Source: Gammaproteobacteria bacterium (GTDB lineage Bacteria; Pseudomonadota; Gammaproteobacteria; Ga0077536). From it: 64,000 nt of DNA. The stretch covers positions 186,001 to 250,000 of the forward strand of contig JACKNG010000003.1 of the NCBI GenBank assembly GCA_024235015.1, given 5' to 3'. Position 1 is the first letter of the stretch, and each line of letters opens with the position of its first letter. Shown here piece by piece: positions 22,389 through 30,895 of this stretch. The notes under the pieces are model-generated. The model saw only the letters and a program-made list of their open reading frames with translations, was not told where the DNA came from and made no database searches. The translations under genes and the position numbers were made by a program.

Positions 22389-23360
22389 TCAGGCGAGGTG
22401 TGCGCGGAGCCGTTCCATCAGTGCGCGGCGTTCGGCGCGTGCGGCCAGCGCCTGGGCCATGTCGACCTGCACGAAACGGGTCGGCGTGTTGGGCTGTAGC
22501 TGCCCGATGAGATCCATGTCGGCCGAGATCACGACACCGATGGTGAAGTAGCCCCCGCCCGACACCGCGTCGCGGTGGAGGACGATCGGTTCGAGCCCGC
22601 CGGGCACCTGGATGCAACCGTAGGCATAGGGCGCGTCGACGATGTTCGACGGGTTCTCGCCGGCGCCGAAGGGCGGTTCGCGTGGCACGAACTCGATCGG
22701 GCTGCCGCCGCGGAAGCGATAGCCCATACGGTCGGCCTCGGGCGCGACCTTCCACTCGTCGGCGAAGAAGCGTGCCTGCGCCGCCGGCGTGGCGCGGTGC
22801 CAGTAGATACCGGGCATGACCCGGATCGCGGCCGGGCTGCCGGGACCACGACGCAATTCCGGCGGGACCACGCGCCCGGCCGGCGCACCGGCACCCGGCG
22901 CGCCCAGGGCGAGGCGGTCACCGGCCTTGAGCGCCCGTCCCTCGAAGCCGCCCATCTGCCCGACCAGGTAGGTCGAACGGCTGCCCAGCACCAGCGGCAC
23001 CTCGACGCCGCCGTCGATGGCGATATAGGCGCGCGCGCCGGCCTTGAGGTAACCGAAGGACAGCACCTGGCCGGCCCGCACGGCCAGGGCCGTCCAGCCC
23101 GGCTGCTCGGCGCCGTCGAGCAGGATCGGCAGGGTCGCGCCGGTCACCGCGATCACGGCGTCGCGCTCGAAGCGCATCTCCGGGCCCATGAAGGTCGCCT
23201 CCAACCCCGCCGCGCCCTCGTCATTGCCGACCAGCAGGTTGGCGCTGCGCAGGGCGAGGCGATCCATCGCGCCGCTCTGCGGGAAACCGAGGTGGTAGTA
23301 ACCGGGGCGGCCGAGATCCTGCACCGTGGTCGAGATGCCGGGCTTGATGACTTCGATCAT
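22389..23360 (-). CDS. pxpC: 5-oxoprolinase subunit C-like protein (biotin-dependent carboxyltransferase domain)
   Basis: A 323-residue protein of the PxpC/KipA family, beginning MIEVIKPGISTTVQDLGRPGYYHLGFPQSG, i.e. the invariant TTVQDLGRPGY motif, with GAMDRLALRSANLLVGN next. The family forms half of the KipI-KipA or urea amidolyase carboxyltransferase-like domain and, with PxpA and PxpB, the ATP-dependent 5-oxoprolinase. The ATG at 23360 overlaps the pxpB stop (ATGA). Because a biotin carrier and a biotin carboxylase lie upstream in the same operon, the complex may carry out a biotin-dependent carboxylation of an amide or lactam rather than act as plain 5-oxoprolinase. PxpA is missing here. 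The frame upstream to 23942 is a shadow. Confidence 0.88.
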   Translation of the reverse strand: MIEVIKPGISTTVQDLGRPGYYHLGFPQSGAMDRLALRSANLLVGNDEGAAGLEATFMGPEMRFERDAVIAVTGATLPILLDGAEQPGWTALAVRAGQVLSFGYLKAGARAYIAIDGGVEVPLVLGSRSTYLVGQMGGFEGRALKAGDRLALGAPGAGAPAGRVVPPELRRGPGSPAAIRVMPGIYWHRATPAAQARFFADEWKVAPEADRMGYRFRGGSPIEFVPREPPFGAGENPSNIVDAPYAYGCIQVPGGLEPIVLHRDAVSGGGYFTIGVVISADMDLIGQLQPNTPTRFVQVDMAQALAARAERRALMERLRAHLA

Positions 23361-24226
23361 TTCAGCACCTCCACCAGGCGTGCGTTGTAGGCGTCGATGT
23401 CGCGCTCGAACTCGGCCAGATCGAAACGCACCGGCCGGATTTTCGGCTCGAAGCGATCGGCGGCGACGTCGGCCTCGATGGCCTTGAACTCGTCGACGTC
23501 GATCGGCCGGAACTTGACGATGTCGCCGGGGCGCGAGAGCACCATTTCCTCGCGCAGGTAGGCAACCTTGCCGTCGGGCTCGAAAATCGGCATCGGCGTC
23601 ATGCCGAACATCTGGTAGCCGCCGGCGCCGCGTACGGCGTAGATGGCGGTGAAACAACCGCCGTAGCCAATCGTGCCGCGCGGCGTGTCGGTGCGCGGGC
23701 GCACGTACTTGGGCGCCTGGATCTGCCGCGCGCGCTCGACCATCTGGTAGTACCAGGCCACGCCGCACACGAAACCGACCATGGACACGAACCACGGCGA
23801 GCCGTGATGCGCGGCGATGAAATCGGCCGGGCTGGCGAAACCGTTGATGCGCGCGCAGTACTCGATGTCGGTCGAGGACGGATCCTGGTGGCGATCGCGG
23901 AATCGCATCATGGTCTCGCGCGTCCAGGGATCGTCGTAACACACCGGGATCTCGACGATGCGGGTGTCGAAGGCGGCCGCGGCGTTGTCCGCCGCCTCGT
24001 CGAGTGCGCGCACTTCACGCAGCAGGTCGTCGGGCGCCATGCGGTCGGGGTCGAAGCGGATCTGGTAGGAGGCGTTGCCGCCGACGATCTCGCTGACGCC
24101 GGGGAAATTCGCCTCGCGCACGGCCCGGGTTACGGCGAGCGCCTTGAAGAAGCCGGTGAACGACATCTCCTCGTCGCACTCGGCGAAGAGATGTTCGTCA
24201 CCGCCGAAGCTGAATCGACTGCTCAT
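23357..24226 (-). CDS. pxpB: 5-oxoprolinase subunit B-like protein (KipI family)
   Basis: A 289-residue protein of the PxpB/KipI family: the ASYQIRFDP motif near residue 50, the long central FVCGVAWYYQMVERAR region, RPRTDTPRGTIGYGG and the GGYQMFGMTPMPIF segment. It pairs with PxpC. ATG 24226 follows GGAG; a 12-residue extension to 24262 is basic and not conserved-looking. The length exceeds that of short PxpB proteins (about 220), as in the forms found in operons with biotin carboxylase. It lies 53 bases after accC and overlaps pxpC, so the four genes form one unit. Confidence 0.88.
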   Translation of the reverse strand: MSSRFSFGGDEHLFAECDEEMSFTGFFKALAVTRAVREANFPGVSEIVGGNASYQIRFDPDRMAPDDLLREVRALDEAADNAAAAFDTRIVEIPVCYDDPWTRETMMRFRDRHQDPSSTDIEYCARINGFASPADFIAAHHGSPWFVSMVGFVCGVAWYYQMVERARQIQAPKYVRPRTDTPRGTIGYGGCFTAIYAVRGAGGYQMFGMTPMPIFEPDGKVAYLREEMVLSRPGDIVKFRPIDVDEFKAIEADVAADRFEPKIRPVRFDLAEFERDIDAYNARLVEVLK

Positions 24227-24279
24227 CGAGGGTCTCCGGGATGGGTTGCGGCACTCGCGCAAGCGTCGCTCACGAGCGC

Positions 24280-25650
24280 TCAGGGGGCGGCGGCCGGCAC
24301 GAACTCGCGCGCCAGCCAGGGTTCGAGAAAACGGGTGTCGGTGCGCCCGGCGATGACGTCGGCATCGCGCGCCAGGGCCTCGTGCAGGCCGCGGGTGGTG
24401 GCGAGCCCCACGATGTCGAGCCCGGCCAGGGCGTCGCGCAGGCGTTCGAGGCAGGTGTCGCGATCCGGTCCGTGCACGATCAGCTTGCCGAGCAGCGAGT
24501 CGTAGAACGGCGGCACCGCGTAGCCGGCATAGAGCAGGGTGTCGAAGCGCACACCCTCGCCTTGCGGCACCGTCAGCGCCGTCACCGTGCCCGGCCCTGG
24601 CATGAAATTACGCGCCGGGTCCTCGGCATTGATGCGGCACTCGATGGCATGGCCGGCGGGCCGTACCTGGTCCTGCGCGAACGGCAGGGGCTCGCCGCCG
24701 GCGATGCGGATCATGGTGGCGACGAGATCGATCCCCGTGATCATCTCCGTCACCGGGTGCTCGACCTGGATGCGCGTGTTGACCTCGATGAAATAGAACT
24801 CGTGGGTGCGCGGGTCGTAGAGGTACTCGACGGTGCCGGCGCCGCGGTAATGCACCGCCGCCGCGAGCGCCACGGCGCTCGCACACAGGCGTTCGCGCAG
24901 CGCCTGGTCGAGGCCGAACGCCGGCGCTTCCTCCCACACCTTCTGCCGCCGCCGCTGCAACGAACACTCGCGCTCGTAGCAATGCACGAAACGTTCGCCG
25001 TCGCCGAGCAGCTGCACCTCGACGTGGCGCGCGTGCTCGATGACCTTCTCCACGTACAACCCGCCGTCGCCGAAGGCCGCGCGGGCCTCGCCCGAAGCCT
25101 GCGGGAACTGGCGCGCGAGCTCCGCGGCATCGTGCACGATGCGGATGCCGCGCCCGCCGCCACCGGCGGCAGCCTTGATCATCACCGGGTAGCCGATCTG
25201 CGCGGCGAGCGCCGTGGCTTCTTCGAGCGTGTCGAGGCGGCCGTCGCTGCCCGGTACCACCGGGACACCGGCGGCCTGTGCCACGCGCCGCGCCTCGACC
25301 TTGTCGCCGAGCAGGCGGATGGCATCACCGGACGGCCCGATGAACCGCATCCCCGCGGCGACCACGGCATCGGCGAAGTCGGCGTTCTCGGCCAGGAAGC
25401 CGTAACCGGGGTGGACGGCATCGCAGCCGCTGTCGCGCGCCGCCGCGACCACGCGCTCGATGTCCAGATAGGATTTCGCCGCCGGCGGCGGCCCGATCTC
25501 GACCACCTCGTCGGCCAGCCGCGCGGCCAGCGAATCGAGGTCGGCCGCGCTCGCCGCCTGCACCACGCGCAGCCCGAGTTCACGGCAGGCGCGGTTGATG
25601 CGGACCGCGATTTCGCCGCGGTTGGCGATGAAGACGCTGGCGATGCTCAC
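24280..25650 (-). CDS. accC: Biotin carboxylase (AccC-like)
   Basis: A 456-residue ATP-grasp enzyme that carboxylates the biotin of its carrier protein with bicarbonate and ATP. It has the N-terminal IANRGEIAVRI motif, the HPGYGFLAEN loop, the glycine-rich lid AAAGGGGRGI, the KVWEEAPA segment and the catalytic EVNTRIQVEH. The GTG start at 25650 overlaps the carrier's stop codon (GTGA). Because it is coupled to PxpB-PxpC and not to an acetyl-CoA carboxyltransferase, it more likely serves a dedicated amide/lactam carboxylase than fatty acid synthesis. The MIKAA sequence before the glycine lid and all catalytic motifs look intact. Confidence 0.9.
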   Translation of the reverse strand: MSIASVFIANRGEIAVRINRACRELGLRVVQAASAADLDSLAARLADEVVEIGPPPAAKSYLDIERVVAAARDSGCDAVHPGYGFLAENADFADAVVAAGMRFIGPSGDAIRLLGDKVEARRVAQAAGVPVVPGSDGRLDTLEEATALAAQIGYPVMIKAAAGGGGRGIRIVHDAAELARQFPQASGEARAAFGDGGLYVEKVIEHARHVEVQLLGDGERFVHCYERECSLQRRRQKVWEEAPAFGLDQALRERLCASAVALAAAVHYRGAGTVEYLYDPRTHEFYFIEVNTRIQVEHPVTEMITGIDLVATMIRIAGGEPLPFAQDQVRPAGHAIECRINAEDPARNFMPGPGTVTALTVPQGEGVRFDTLLYAGYAVPPFYDSLLGKLIVHGPDRDTCLERLRDALAGLDIVGLATTRGLHEALARDADVIAGRTDTRFLEPWLAREFVPAAAP

Positions 25651-25889
25651 GCGTCGACTTGCGCCAGCACCTGCCCGGCCATGACGGCCTCGGCGTCCTC
25701 GACCAGGAAGCGCACGCCGTCGCCGGCAACCTCCGCCGTTACCTCCTGGAAGTTCTTCATCACCTCGACCAGGCCGATGACATCGCCCACCGCGACCGCC
25801 TCGCCGTCGTCCTTGAACGGCGGGCTGTCCGGCGAGGGCCGCCGGTAGAAGGTTCCGGGAAGGGGCGATACCAGGTCGAGCGTGCTCAT
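25647..25889 (-). CDS. Small biotin carboxyl carrier protein
   Basis: An 80-residue biotinyl domain without the long N-terminal region of acetyl-CoA carboxylase AccB. It begins with the SPLPGTFYRRPSPDSPPF segment and carries the biotinylation motif as EVMKNF, a variant of EAMKM seen in carriers encoded with PxpB/PxpC proteins. It is the first gene of the four-gene operon and is coupled to the biotin carboxylase by GTGA. The lysine in VMKN should be the biotin site. A 172-base gap separates it from the divergent LLM oxidoreductase; I see no clear promoter boxes there. Confidence 0.85.
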   Translation of the reverse strand: MSTLDLVSPLPGTFYRRPSPDSPPFKDDGEAVAVGDVIGLVEVMKNFQEVTAEVAGDGVRFLVEDAEAVMAGQVLAQVDA

Positions 25890-26061
25890 CGATGGGCTCC
25901 TGCGTGCGGTACTCGTACGGCCACGCCGGGTGCCGGTTGCGGCGGCGGGCGCCGGTCAGTGTACATGCTCGGGCCGCGGAAGGGCGCGGTGCGCGCTGGC
26001 GTCGCGCACGGCGGCGCGGCATGCGAGGCTTACCGCCGCACGACCCCGCGGAGGACCGCCC

Positions 26062-27087
26062 ATGCGCTTCGGCCTGATGTACAGCTTCATCACCCCGCGC
26101 GACGGCTCGATGAGCCATCGCGACACCTTTCGTGAGCTCGACCGCCTGCTGCCGCTGGCCGAGTCGCTGGGCTTCGATGCTTTTCACACCACCGAGCATC
26201 ACGGCCAGGACAACGGCTGGGCGCCGAGCCCGCTGGTGGTGCTCGCGCACGCGGCCGGCCTGACCCGGCGCATGCGCCTGGTGACCAACGTCCTGCTGCT
26301 GCCGCTGTACGAACCGCTGCGCCTGGTCGAGGACGTCGCCACCCTCGACAACCTCAGCGATGGCCGCCTCACCCTGGGCGTCTCGCCGGGCTACGTGTCG
26401 GAGGAGTTCGCCAGCTACCGCGTGCCGCACGGCGAGCGCTTCGCGCGCGCCGAAGAGATGCTCGACATCCTCGCAGCGTCGTGGCGCGACGAGGTGCTCG
26501 AGCACCGCGGCCGCTTCTACCAGGTGCCGCCCACGCCGGCCGTTCCCCGGCCGGTGCAAGTCGCCATCCCGCTGTGGTACGGGGTGTCCGGCCCGCGCCT
26601 GCTCGAACGCGCGGCGCGCCGGCGCTGCCCGGTGACGGCTTCGCCGCGGCATACCGTGGCCGAACTGCAGGCGCACTACGCGCGCTTCGATGCGACGGCG
26701 GCCAGGTTCGGCTTCGCCACCACCGAGCGCCCGGTCATCCGCGAACTGTTCGTCGCGCCGACCACCGCCGAGGCCGAGGCCCTGGCCGGCCCGGCCATCG
26801 TCGAACTGTTCGGCCTCTACGGGCGCAAGTCGGCCGAGGGCGAACGCGAGCTGCGCAACGACCAGGGCGAACTGGTGCGTGACGCCGCCAAGGTCGACTT
26901 CCGCAGCTTCGCCTCGCGCTACGTGGTCGGTGACCCGGCGACGGTGCGCGACGCCCTCGCCGAGTTGCAGGACGCGCTGGCGCCGAGCGAGATCGTCTGC
27001 CGCATGCAATTACCGGGTGTGCCCACCGTGGCCTTCGAGCGCTCGCTCAGGCTGTTCGCCGAGGCGGTCATGCCGCATTTCCGTTGA
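26062..27087 (+). CDS. LLM class flavin-dependent oxidoreductase
   Basis: A 341-residue luciferase-like monooxygenase: MRFGLMYSF at the start, HTTEHHG near residue 48, and the LDNLSDGRLTLGVSPGY motif that follows the flavin-binding strand. These two-component enzymes use reduced FMN or F420 with small organic substrates. The substrate cannot be read. GGAGG precedes ATG 26062, which fixes the start; the frame is open upstream to 25882 without an SD. The beta-propeller gene follows 64 bases later on the same strand. It is one of four LLM proteins within 27 kb. Confidence 0.88.
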   Translation: MRFGLMYSFITPRDGSMSHRDTFRELDRLLPLAESLGFDAFHTTEHHGQDNGWAPSPLVVLAHAAGLTRRMRLVTNVLLLPLYEPLRLVEDVATLDNLSDGRLTLGVSPGYVSEEFASYRVPHGERFARAEEMLDILAASWRDEVLEHRGRFYQVPPTPAVPRPVQVAIPLWYGVSGPRLLERAARRRCPVTASPRHTVAELQAHYARFDATAARFGFATTERPVIRELFVAPTTAEAEALAGPAIVELFGLYGRKSAEGERELRNDQGELVRDAAKVDFRSFASRYVVGDPATVRDALAELQDALAPSEIVCRMQLPGVPTVAFERSLRLFAEAVMPHFR

Positions 27088-27151
27088 GCGCGGGGGCCAG
27101 CCGCTATACTGCGGCCCCTCCGAGTCAACGACCGCGACACGAGGTGAAGCC

Positions 27152-28243
27152 ATGTCCGCACGCCGCCCTGCCCTGCTTCCTGCCACCCTGCTCTGCGCCA
27201 GCGCCGCCCTGCACGCGGGTTCCGCCAGCGCCGCCGACGACTGCGCCGCGGCCAACGGCTTCACCCCGCTGTGCGGTTTCCAGCACCCCGAGGACATCGA
27301 GGTGCTCGCCGACGGCAAGCTGCTGGTGGTGAGCGAGTACGGCAACCTGGTCGGCAGCATGACCGGCCGGCTCACCGCGGTGGTCCCGGCCGACGGCAGC
27401 CGCCGCACCCTCTACCCCGTCGACGGCGCCGACGGCACCGCGGACTGGGGCGCCGCCGACTGCCCCGGCGCACCCGGCGCGCAGTTCGATCCGCACGGCA
27501 TCCACCACGGCCCGACCAGCAACGGCCGCCTCTACGTCGTCAACCACGCCGGGCGCGAGTCGGTGGAGATCTTCGAGGTCGTCGACGGTGACGACGCGGC
27601 GGCGATGAAACTGAACTGGCGCGGCTGCGTGATCGCCCCGGGCGGCATCTGGATGAACGACGTCGTCGGCCTGCCGGACGGTGGTTTCATCGCCTCGCAC
27701 ATGGTGCAGAAAGGCGTGAGCGCCGAATCGCTGTACGAGTCCGAGCGCCGCCGCGAGGACATCGGCCACGTCATGCGCTGGTCCCCGGGCGACGGCTGGC
27801 GCAAGGTCGCCAATTCCGACGGCGCGCTGCCCAACGGCGTCGAGATCAGCGACGACGCCGCCACCCTCTACGTCAACGAGTACTTCGGTGACCGCACTTT
27901 CGCTCTCGACCTGGCGAGCGGCAAGCGCCTGTGGACGACCCCGGTCGATGCCCCCGACAACCTCGCCTGGGGCAGTGACGGCCAGTTGCTCATCGCCTCG
28001 CACCACGAGGATCTGAAAGCAGTGCAGGCCTGCGAACACGAGCAGCCCTACTGCCAGTTGCGCTTCTCGATCGTCGCCGTCGACCCGGCCAACGGCAACC
28101 GCCTGACCGTGGTCGAGGGCGGCGGCGCGCCGCCCTTCGGCGCCGCCACCGTGGCCGCCGAGGTCGGCGACACGATGTACCTCGGGTCCTACACCGGCGA
28201 CCGCATGGCGACGACGACGCGCGGCACGGGGGTGCGCGACTGA
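27152..28243 (+). CDS. Exported SMP-30/arylesterase-like beta-propeller protein
   Basis: A 363-residue protein with a signal peptide (ALLPATLLCASAALHAGSASA) and a six-bladed beta-propeller of the SMP-30/paraoxonase kind. Recognisable elements are HPEDIEVLADGKLLV, DPHGIHHG, IWMNDVVGLPDGGFIAS, LPNGVEIS and APDNLAWGSDGQLL. The Asn and His residues at these blade ends are those that hold the central calcium in the superfamily. Such enzymes hydrolyse lactones or aryl esters. Four cysteines near the mature N-terminus and in CEHEQPYC suggest disulfides, in line with a periplasmic place. GAGGTGAA precedes the ATG. A lactonase role is family-based inference. Confidence 0.8.
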   Translation: MSARRPALLPATLLCASAALHAGSASAADDCAAANGFTPLCGFQHPEDIEVLADGKLLVVSEYGNLVGSMTGRLTAVVPADGSRRTLYPVDGADGTADWGAADCPGAPGAQFDPHGIHHGPTSNGRLYVVNHAGRESVEIFEVVDGDDAAAMKLNWRGCVIAPGGIWMNDVVGLPDGGFIASHMVQKGVSAESLYESERRREDIGHVMRWSPGDGWRKVANSDGALPNGVEISDDAATLYVNEYFGDRTFALDLASGKRLWTTPVDAPDNLAWGSDGQLLIASHHEDLKAVQACEHEQPYCQLRFSIVAVDPANGNRLTVVEGGGAPPFGAATVAAEVGDTMYLGSYTGDRMATTTRGTGVRD

Positions 28244-28301
28244 GGCAGTCTCGGCCAGCACGCGGCCGGCGGGCGCAGGGGAGCCGACGGCCGCAGACGG
28301 T

Positions 28302-28520
28302 GTGGTCGCCGCGTTCGTCCGCATGCGGGCCGGTGCACTGTGCTGCTGGGGCAAGGTCGAGTTCGCCGCCGCGCTGGCCGTTGCCACCACCGTCCTGCTC
28401 GCCACGACGGTGATGTTCGTGCGCGTAGTGGCCGAGGTCGCGGCACGCAACCGTGCCCTGCTCGGCGTGGTGTGGGTACCCCTGGCGGCGGCGACCGTCG
28501 GCGTGGCGTTCCTGCCGTGA
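28302..28520 (+). CDS. Possible small membrane protein
   Basis: A 72-residue frame starting at GTG 28302 with two hydrophobic segments (EFAAALAVATTVLLATTVMFV and VVWVPLAAATVGVAFL). It has no clear SD and no recognised family, but it fills the gap between the beta-propeller gene and the convergent VPLPA-CTERM gene and has a membrane-like pattern. It could equally be a chance open frame. Confidence 0.3.
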   Translation: MVAAFVRMRAGALCCWGKVEFAAALAVATTVLLATTVMFVRVVAEVAARNRALLGVVWVPLAAATVGVAFLP

Positions 28521-28535
28521 AGACGGCGCGCCGGC

Positions 28536-29339
28536 TCAGCGCCGGCGCCGGCGGGCCAGCACCAGCGCTGCGGGCAGCATCAGCAGCGCCGCCGGCGGCA
28601 GCGGCACGTAGCTGATGGCGAGAAACGGGCGCTGGGTCACGTAGCCGGCGCTGCTCGGAAACTCGGCCGTCTGGTACAGGGTGTTCGAGCCCACCACCAG
28701 CGGCGCCGTGTCCTGCAGCACGATGGCCAGGGTGAGGAGGCCGTCGGCGAGGTCGGCGCCGGCACTCCAGGCCTCGCCGTCGGCCAGCGCCAGCAGGTCG
28801 ACCTGCTGCAGGCCACTCGCCGGCCGCGCGGCATTGATGCGGTAGCGCTCGAGTGGCGCGGCTCCGAACAGCGGGTCGATCATCAGCGCCTCGGCCGAGT
28901 TCCAGGTCAGGCTGTCCTCGTTCCAGCCGTCGTGGGCGAGGCGGTAGATGAGGACGTCGTGACTGGTCCCGGCGGGTACCGTCTGGGTGTAGGTCTGGAA
29001 CAGGTTGAGCACCGCGCCCGTGATCTGCGCGGTGGCGGGCAGCCCGGCGAAGCTGAACTTGAGGAAGCTGATGCGGTTGGTGTTCCTGCCCGCGGTGCTG
29101 AACAGCGAGCCGTCGCTGCGCGTGCGCAGCAAGTTGTTCTCGACCACGTTGCCGCCCGACAGCATGGTGGCGAAGTTGCTGTCCGGTGCGGCCTCGTCGA
29201 CGTAGACGTCCTCCACCGGGATCAGGTCGAGGACCTGGACGGGCGCAGCGGCGGCGATGTCGCTGACGACCATGGCGCAGCCCAGGACGATGCCGGTGCC
29301 CGCGGACAGCCAGCGACGACGAACGGACGAACGATGCAT
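28536..29339 (-). CDS. DNRLRE-type surface protein with VPLPA-CTERM sorting signal
   Basis: A 267-residue exported protein. A signal peptide (GTGIVLGCAMVVSDIAAAAP) is followed by a DNRLRE/CBM96-like jelly-roll: VYVDEAAPDSNFATM, then FLKFSFAGLP, then AVLNLFQTY, then DGWNEDSLTWNSA. The protein ends with a sorting signal: VPLPP at 245-249, a hydrophobic helix and five arginines. The domain is common in secreted polysaccharide-binding or lyase proteins. It is the second VPLPA-CTERM protein of the window, and an exosortase elsewhere in the genome is expected to process both. It is convergent with the small-protein frame before it. Confidence 0.85.
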   Translation of the reverse strand: MHRSSVRRRWLSAGTGIVLGCAMVVSDIAAAAPVQVLDLIPVEDVYVDEAAPDSNFATMLSGGNVVENNLLRTRSDGSLFSTAGRNTNRISFLKFSFAGLPATAQITGAVLNLFQTYTQTVPAGTSHDVLIYRLAHDGWNEDSLTWNSAEALMIDPLFGAAPLERYRINAARPASGLQQVDLLALADGEAWSAGADLADGLLTLAIVLQDTAPLVVGSNTLYQTAEFPSSAGYVTQRPFLAISYVPLPPAALLMLPAALVLARRRRR

Positions 29340-29509
29340 GGTGATTGGGCCTCCCCGGCCCTGGCTTGGCGGATGCCATCGATTATCCGTACCACGCCTG
29401 CACCGATGCTGACGCCGGTCAGCCCGCCATGACGCGTTCGCGCCGCTGGCGCAATCGAATTTCTCTATCGAATCGGATGACGGGCTCGATTGGCGCGACG
29501 CTTTTCAAA

Positions 29510-29524
29510 TGAGAATAATTCTCA
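29510..29524. promoter_or_regulatory. Fur box upstream of the DUF2061 gene
   Basis: TGAGAAT-A-ATTCTCA is a perfect 7-1-7 inverted repeat of the Fur type, with further AT-rich symmetry on both sides (AAA before, CAATAAA after). It lies 21 bases before the ATG of the plus-strand gene and 170 bases from the divergent VPLPA-CTERM gene. Iron-dependent repression is expected. Confidence 0.75.
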
Positions 29525-29545
29525 TCAATAAACCGGAGAGCCGCC

Positions 29546-29749
29546 ATGACCAAGACCCTGAGCTTCGCCTGCGTCCATTTCACGGTCGCCTTCACGCTCG
29601 CCTGGCTCATCACCGGCAGTCTCACCGCCGGTGGCCTGGTCGCGCTGATCGAGCCGTGCTGCAACACCCTCGCCTTCCACGTCCACGAGCGCCTGTGGCA
29701 GCGCCGAGGTACGCTCACCGCAGGCACCGCGACACCGGCGCCCTGCTGA
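29546..29749 (+). CDS. DUF2061 small membrane protein
   Basis: A 67-residue protein with the DUF2061 pattern: KTLSFACVHFTVAFTLAWL, TGSLTAGGLVALIEPCCNTLAFHVHERLWQ. It has two membrane helices joined by a short turn, with histidines in the first helix (VHF) and after the second (HVHE). The function of the family is unknown. Its leader contains a near-perfect Fur box and CGGAGAG as SD, so it is likely made under iron starvation, and the conserved His and paired Cys could then be relevant to metal binding; that last point is speculation. It is convergent with the dehydrogenase gene, 3 bases apart. Confidence 0.82.
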   Translation: MTKTLSFACVHFTVAFTLAWLITGSLTAGGLVALIEPCCNTLAFHVHERLWQRRGTLTAGTATPAPC

Positions 29750-29752
29750 GTC

Positions 29753-30835
29753 TCAGGGCGCGCGCTCGAGCGTCGTGGCAATCGCCTGGCCGAGCGCCGC
29801 GGTGCCGGCATCGCCGCCGAGATCGGGGGTCAGCGGTGCACTCCCCGCAGGCTGCGACAACACCGTCTCGATCGCCGCGACCACCGCCGCGGCGGCATCG
29901 GGATAGCCGAGATGCTCGAGCATCATCGCCCCGCACCAGACCTGGCCGATGGGGTTGGCGATGCCGCGCCCGGCAATGTCGGGCGCCGAGCCGTGCACCG
30001 GCTCGAACAGGCTCGGATAGCGGCGCTCGGGGTTGATGTTGGCCGAGGGCGCGACGCCGATGGTGCCGGTGCAGGCCGGGCCGAGGTCGGAGAGGATGTC
30101 GCCGAACAGGTTGCTGGCGACGACGACGTCGAACCAGTCCGGGTGCAGCACGAAGTGCGCGGTGAGGATGTCGATGTGGTACTTGTCGACGCGTACCCCG
30201 GGATAGTGTTCGGCCATGGCGGCGACGCGTTCGTCCCAGTAGGGCATCGAGACGTAGAGCCCGTTCGACTTGGTCGCAGACGTCAGGTGGCGCGCGTCGC
30301 GGTGTTGCGCGAGTTCGAAGGCGTAGCGCAGGATGCGGTCGACGCCGGTGCGCGTCATCACCGTCTCCTGCATCACCACCTCGCGCTCGGTGCCCTCGAA
30401 CAGGCGCCCGCCGAGGTTGGTGTACTCGCCCTCGGTGTTCTCGCGCACGACCAGGAAGTCGATGTCACCCGGTTGGCGATCGGCCAGCGGGCTCTTGATC
30501 CCGGGCAGCAGGCGCACTGGGCGCAGGTTGACGTACTGGTCGAAGGCGCGCCGGAACAACAGCAGCGAACCCCACAGGGAGACGTGGTCGGGCACCGTGT
30601 CCGGCCAGCCGACGGCGCCGAAGTAGAGGGCGTCGAAACCGGACAGGATTGCGAACCAGTCCGCCGGCAGCATCCGGCCGTGACGCTGGTAGTAATCGCA
30701 GCTGGAGAAGTCGAACCAGGTCCATTCGAGCTCGAAGCCGAAGCGGCGCGCCGCGGCATCGAGCACGCGCACGCCTTCCGGCATGACCTCGGTGCCGATG
30801 CCGTCGCCCGGGATGACGGCGATGCGATGTTTCAT
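29753..30835 (-). CDS. Tartrate/D-malate dehydrogenase-type decarboxylating dehydrogenase
   Basis: A 360-residue member of the isocitrate/isopropylmalate dehydrogenase family. It begins IAVIPGDGIGTEV, has RENTEGEYTNLGG, the catalytic Lys in TSATKSNGLY and the metal-site DILSDLGP. The LFRRAFDQYVNLRPVRLLPG stretch and the FEPVHGSAPDIAGRGIANPIG loop resemble tartrate dehydrogenase/decarboxylase and D-malate dehydrogenase (DmlA/TtuC) more than LeuB. It would oxidise a 2-hydroxy acid with NAD and release CO2. It lies 60 bases after an LLM oxidoreductase gene in the same direction and is probably co-transcribed. Confidence 0.88.
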   Translation of the reverse strand: MKHRIAVIPGDGIGTEVMPEGVRVLDAAARRFGFELEWTWFDFSSCDYYQRHGRMLPADWFAILSGFDALYFGAVGWPDTVPDHVSLWGSLLLFRRAFDQYVNLRPVRLLPGIKSPLADRQPGDIDFLVVRENTEGEYTNLGGRLFEGTEREVVMQETVMTRTGVDRILRYAFELAQHRDARHLTSATKSNGLYVSMPYWDERVAAMAEHYPGVRVDKYHIDILTAHFVLHPDWFDVVVASNLFGDILSDLGPACTGTIGVAPSANINPERRYPSLFEPVHGSAPDIAGRGIANPIGQVWCGAMMLEHLGYPDAAAAVVAAIETVLSQPAGSAPLTPDLGGDAGTAALGQAIATTLERAP

Positions 30836-30895
30836 GGTGAGGCGTTCCGCGGCGGTTAATCGGCCGCCGAGTTTAGCGCGTCACGCGCCGCCGCC

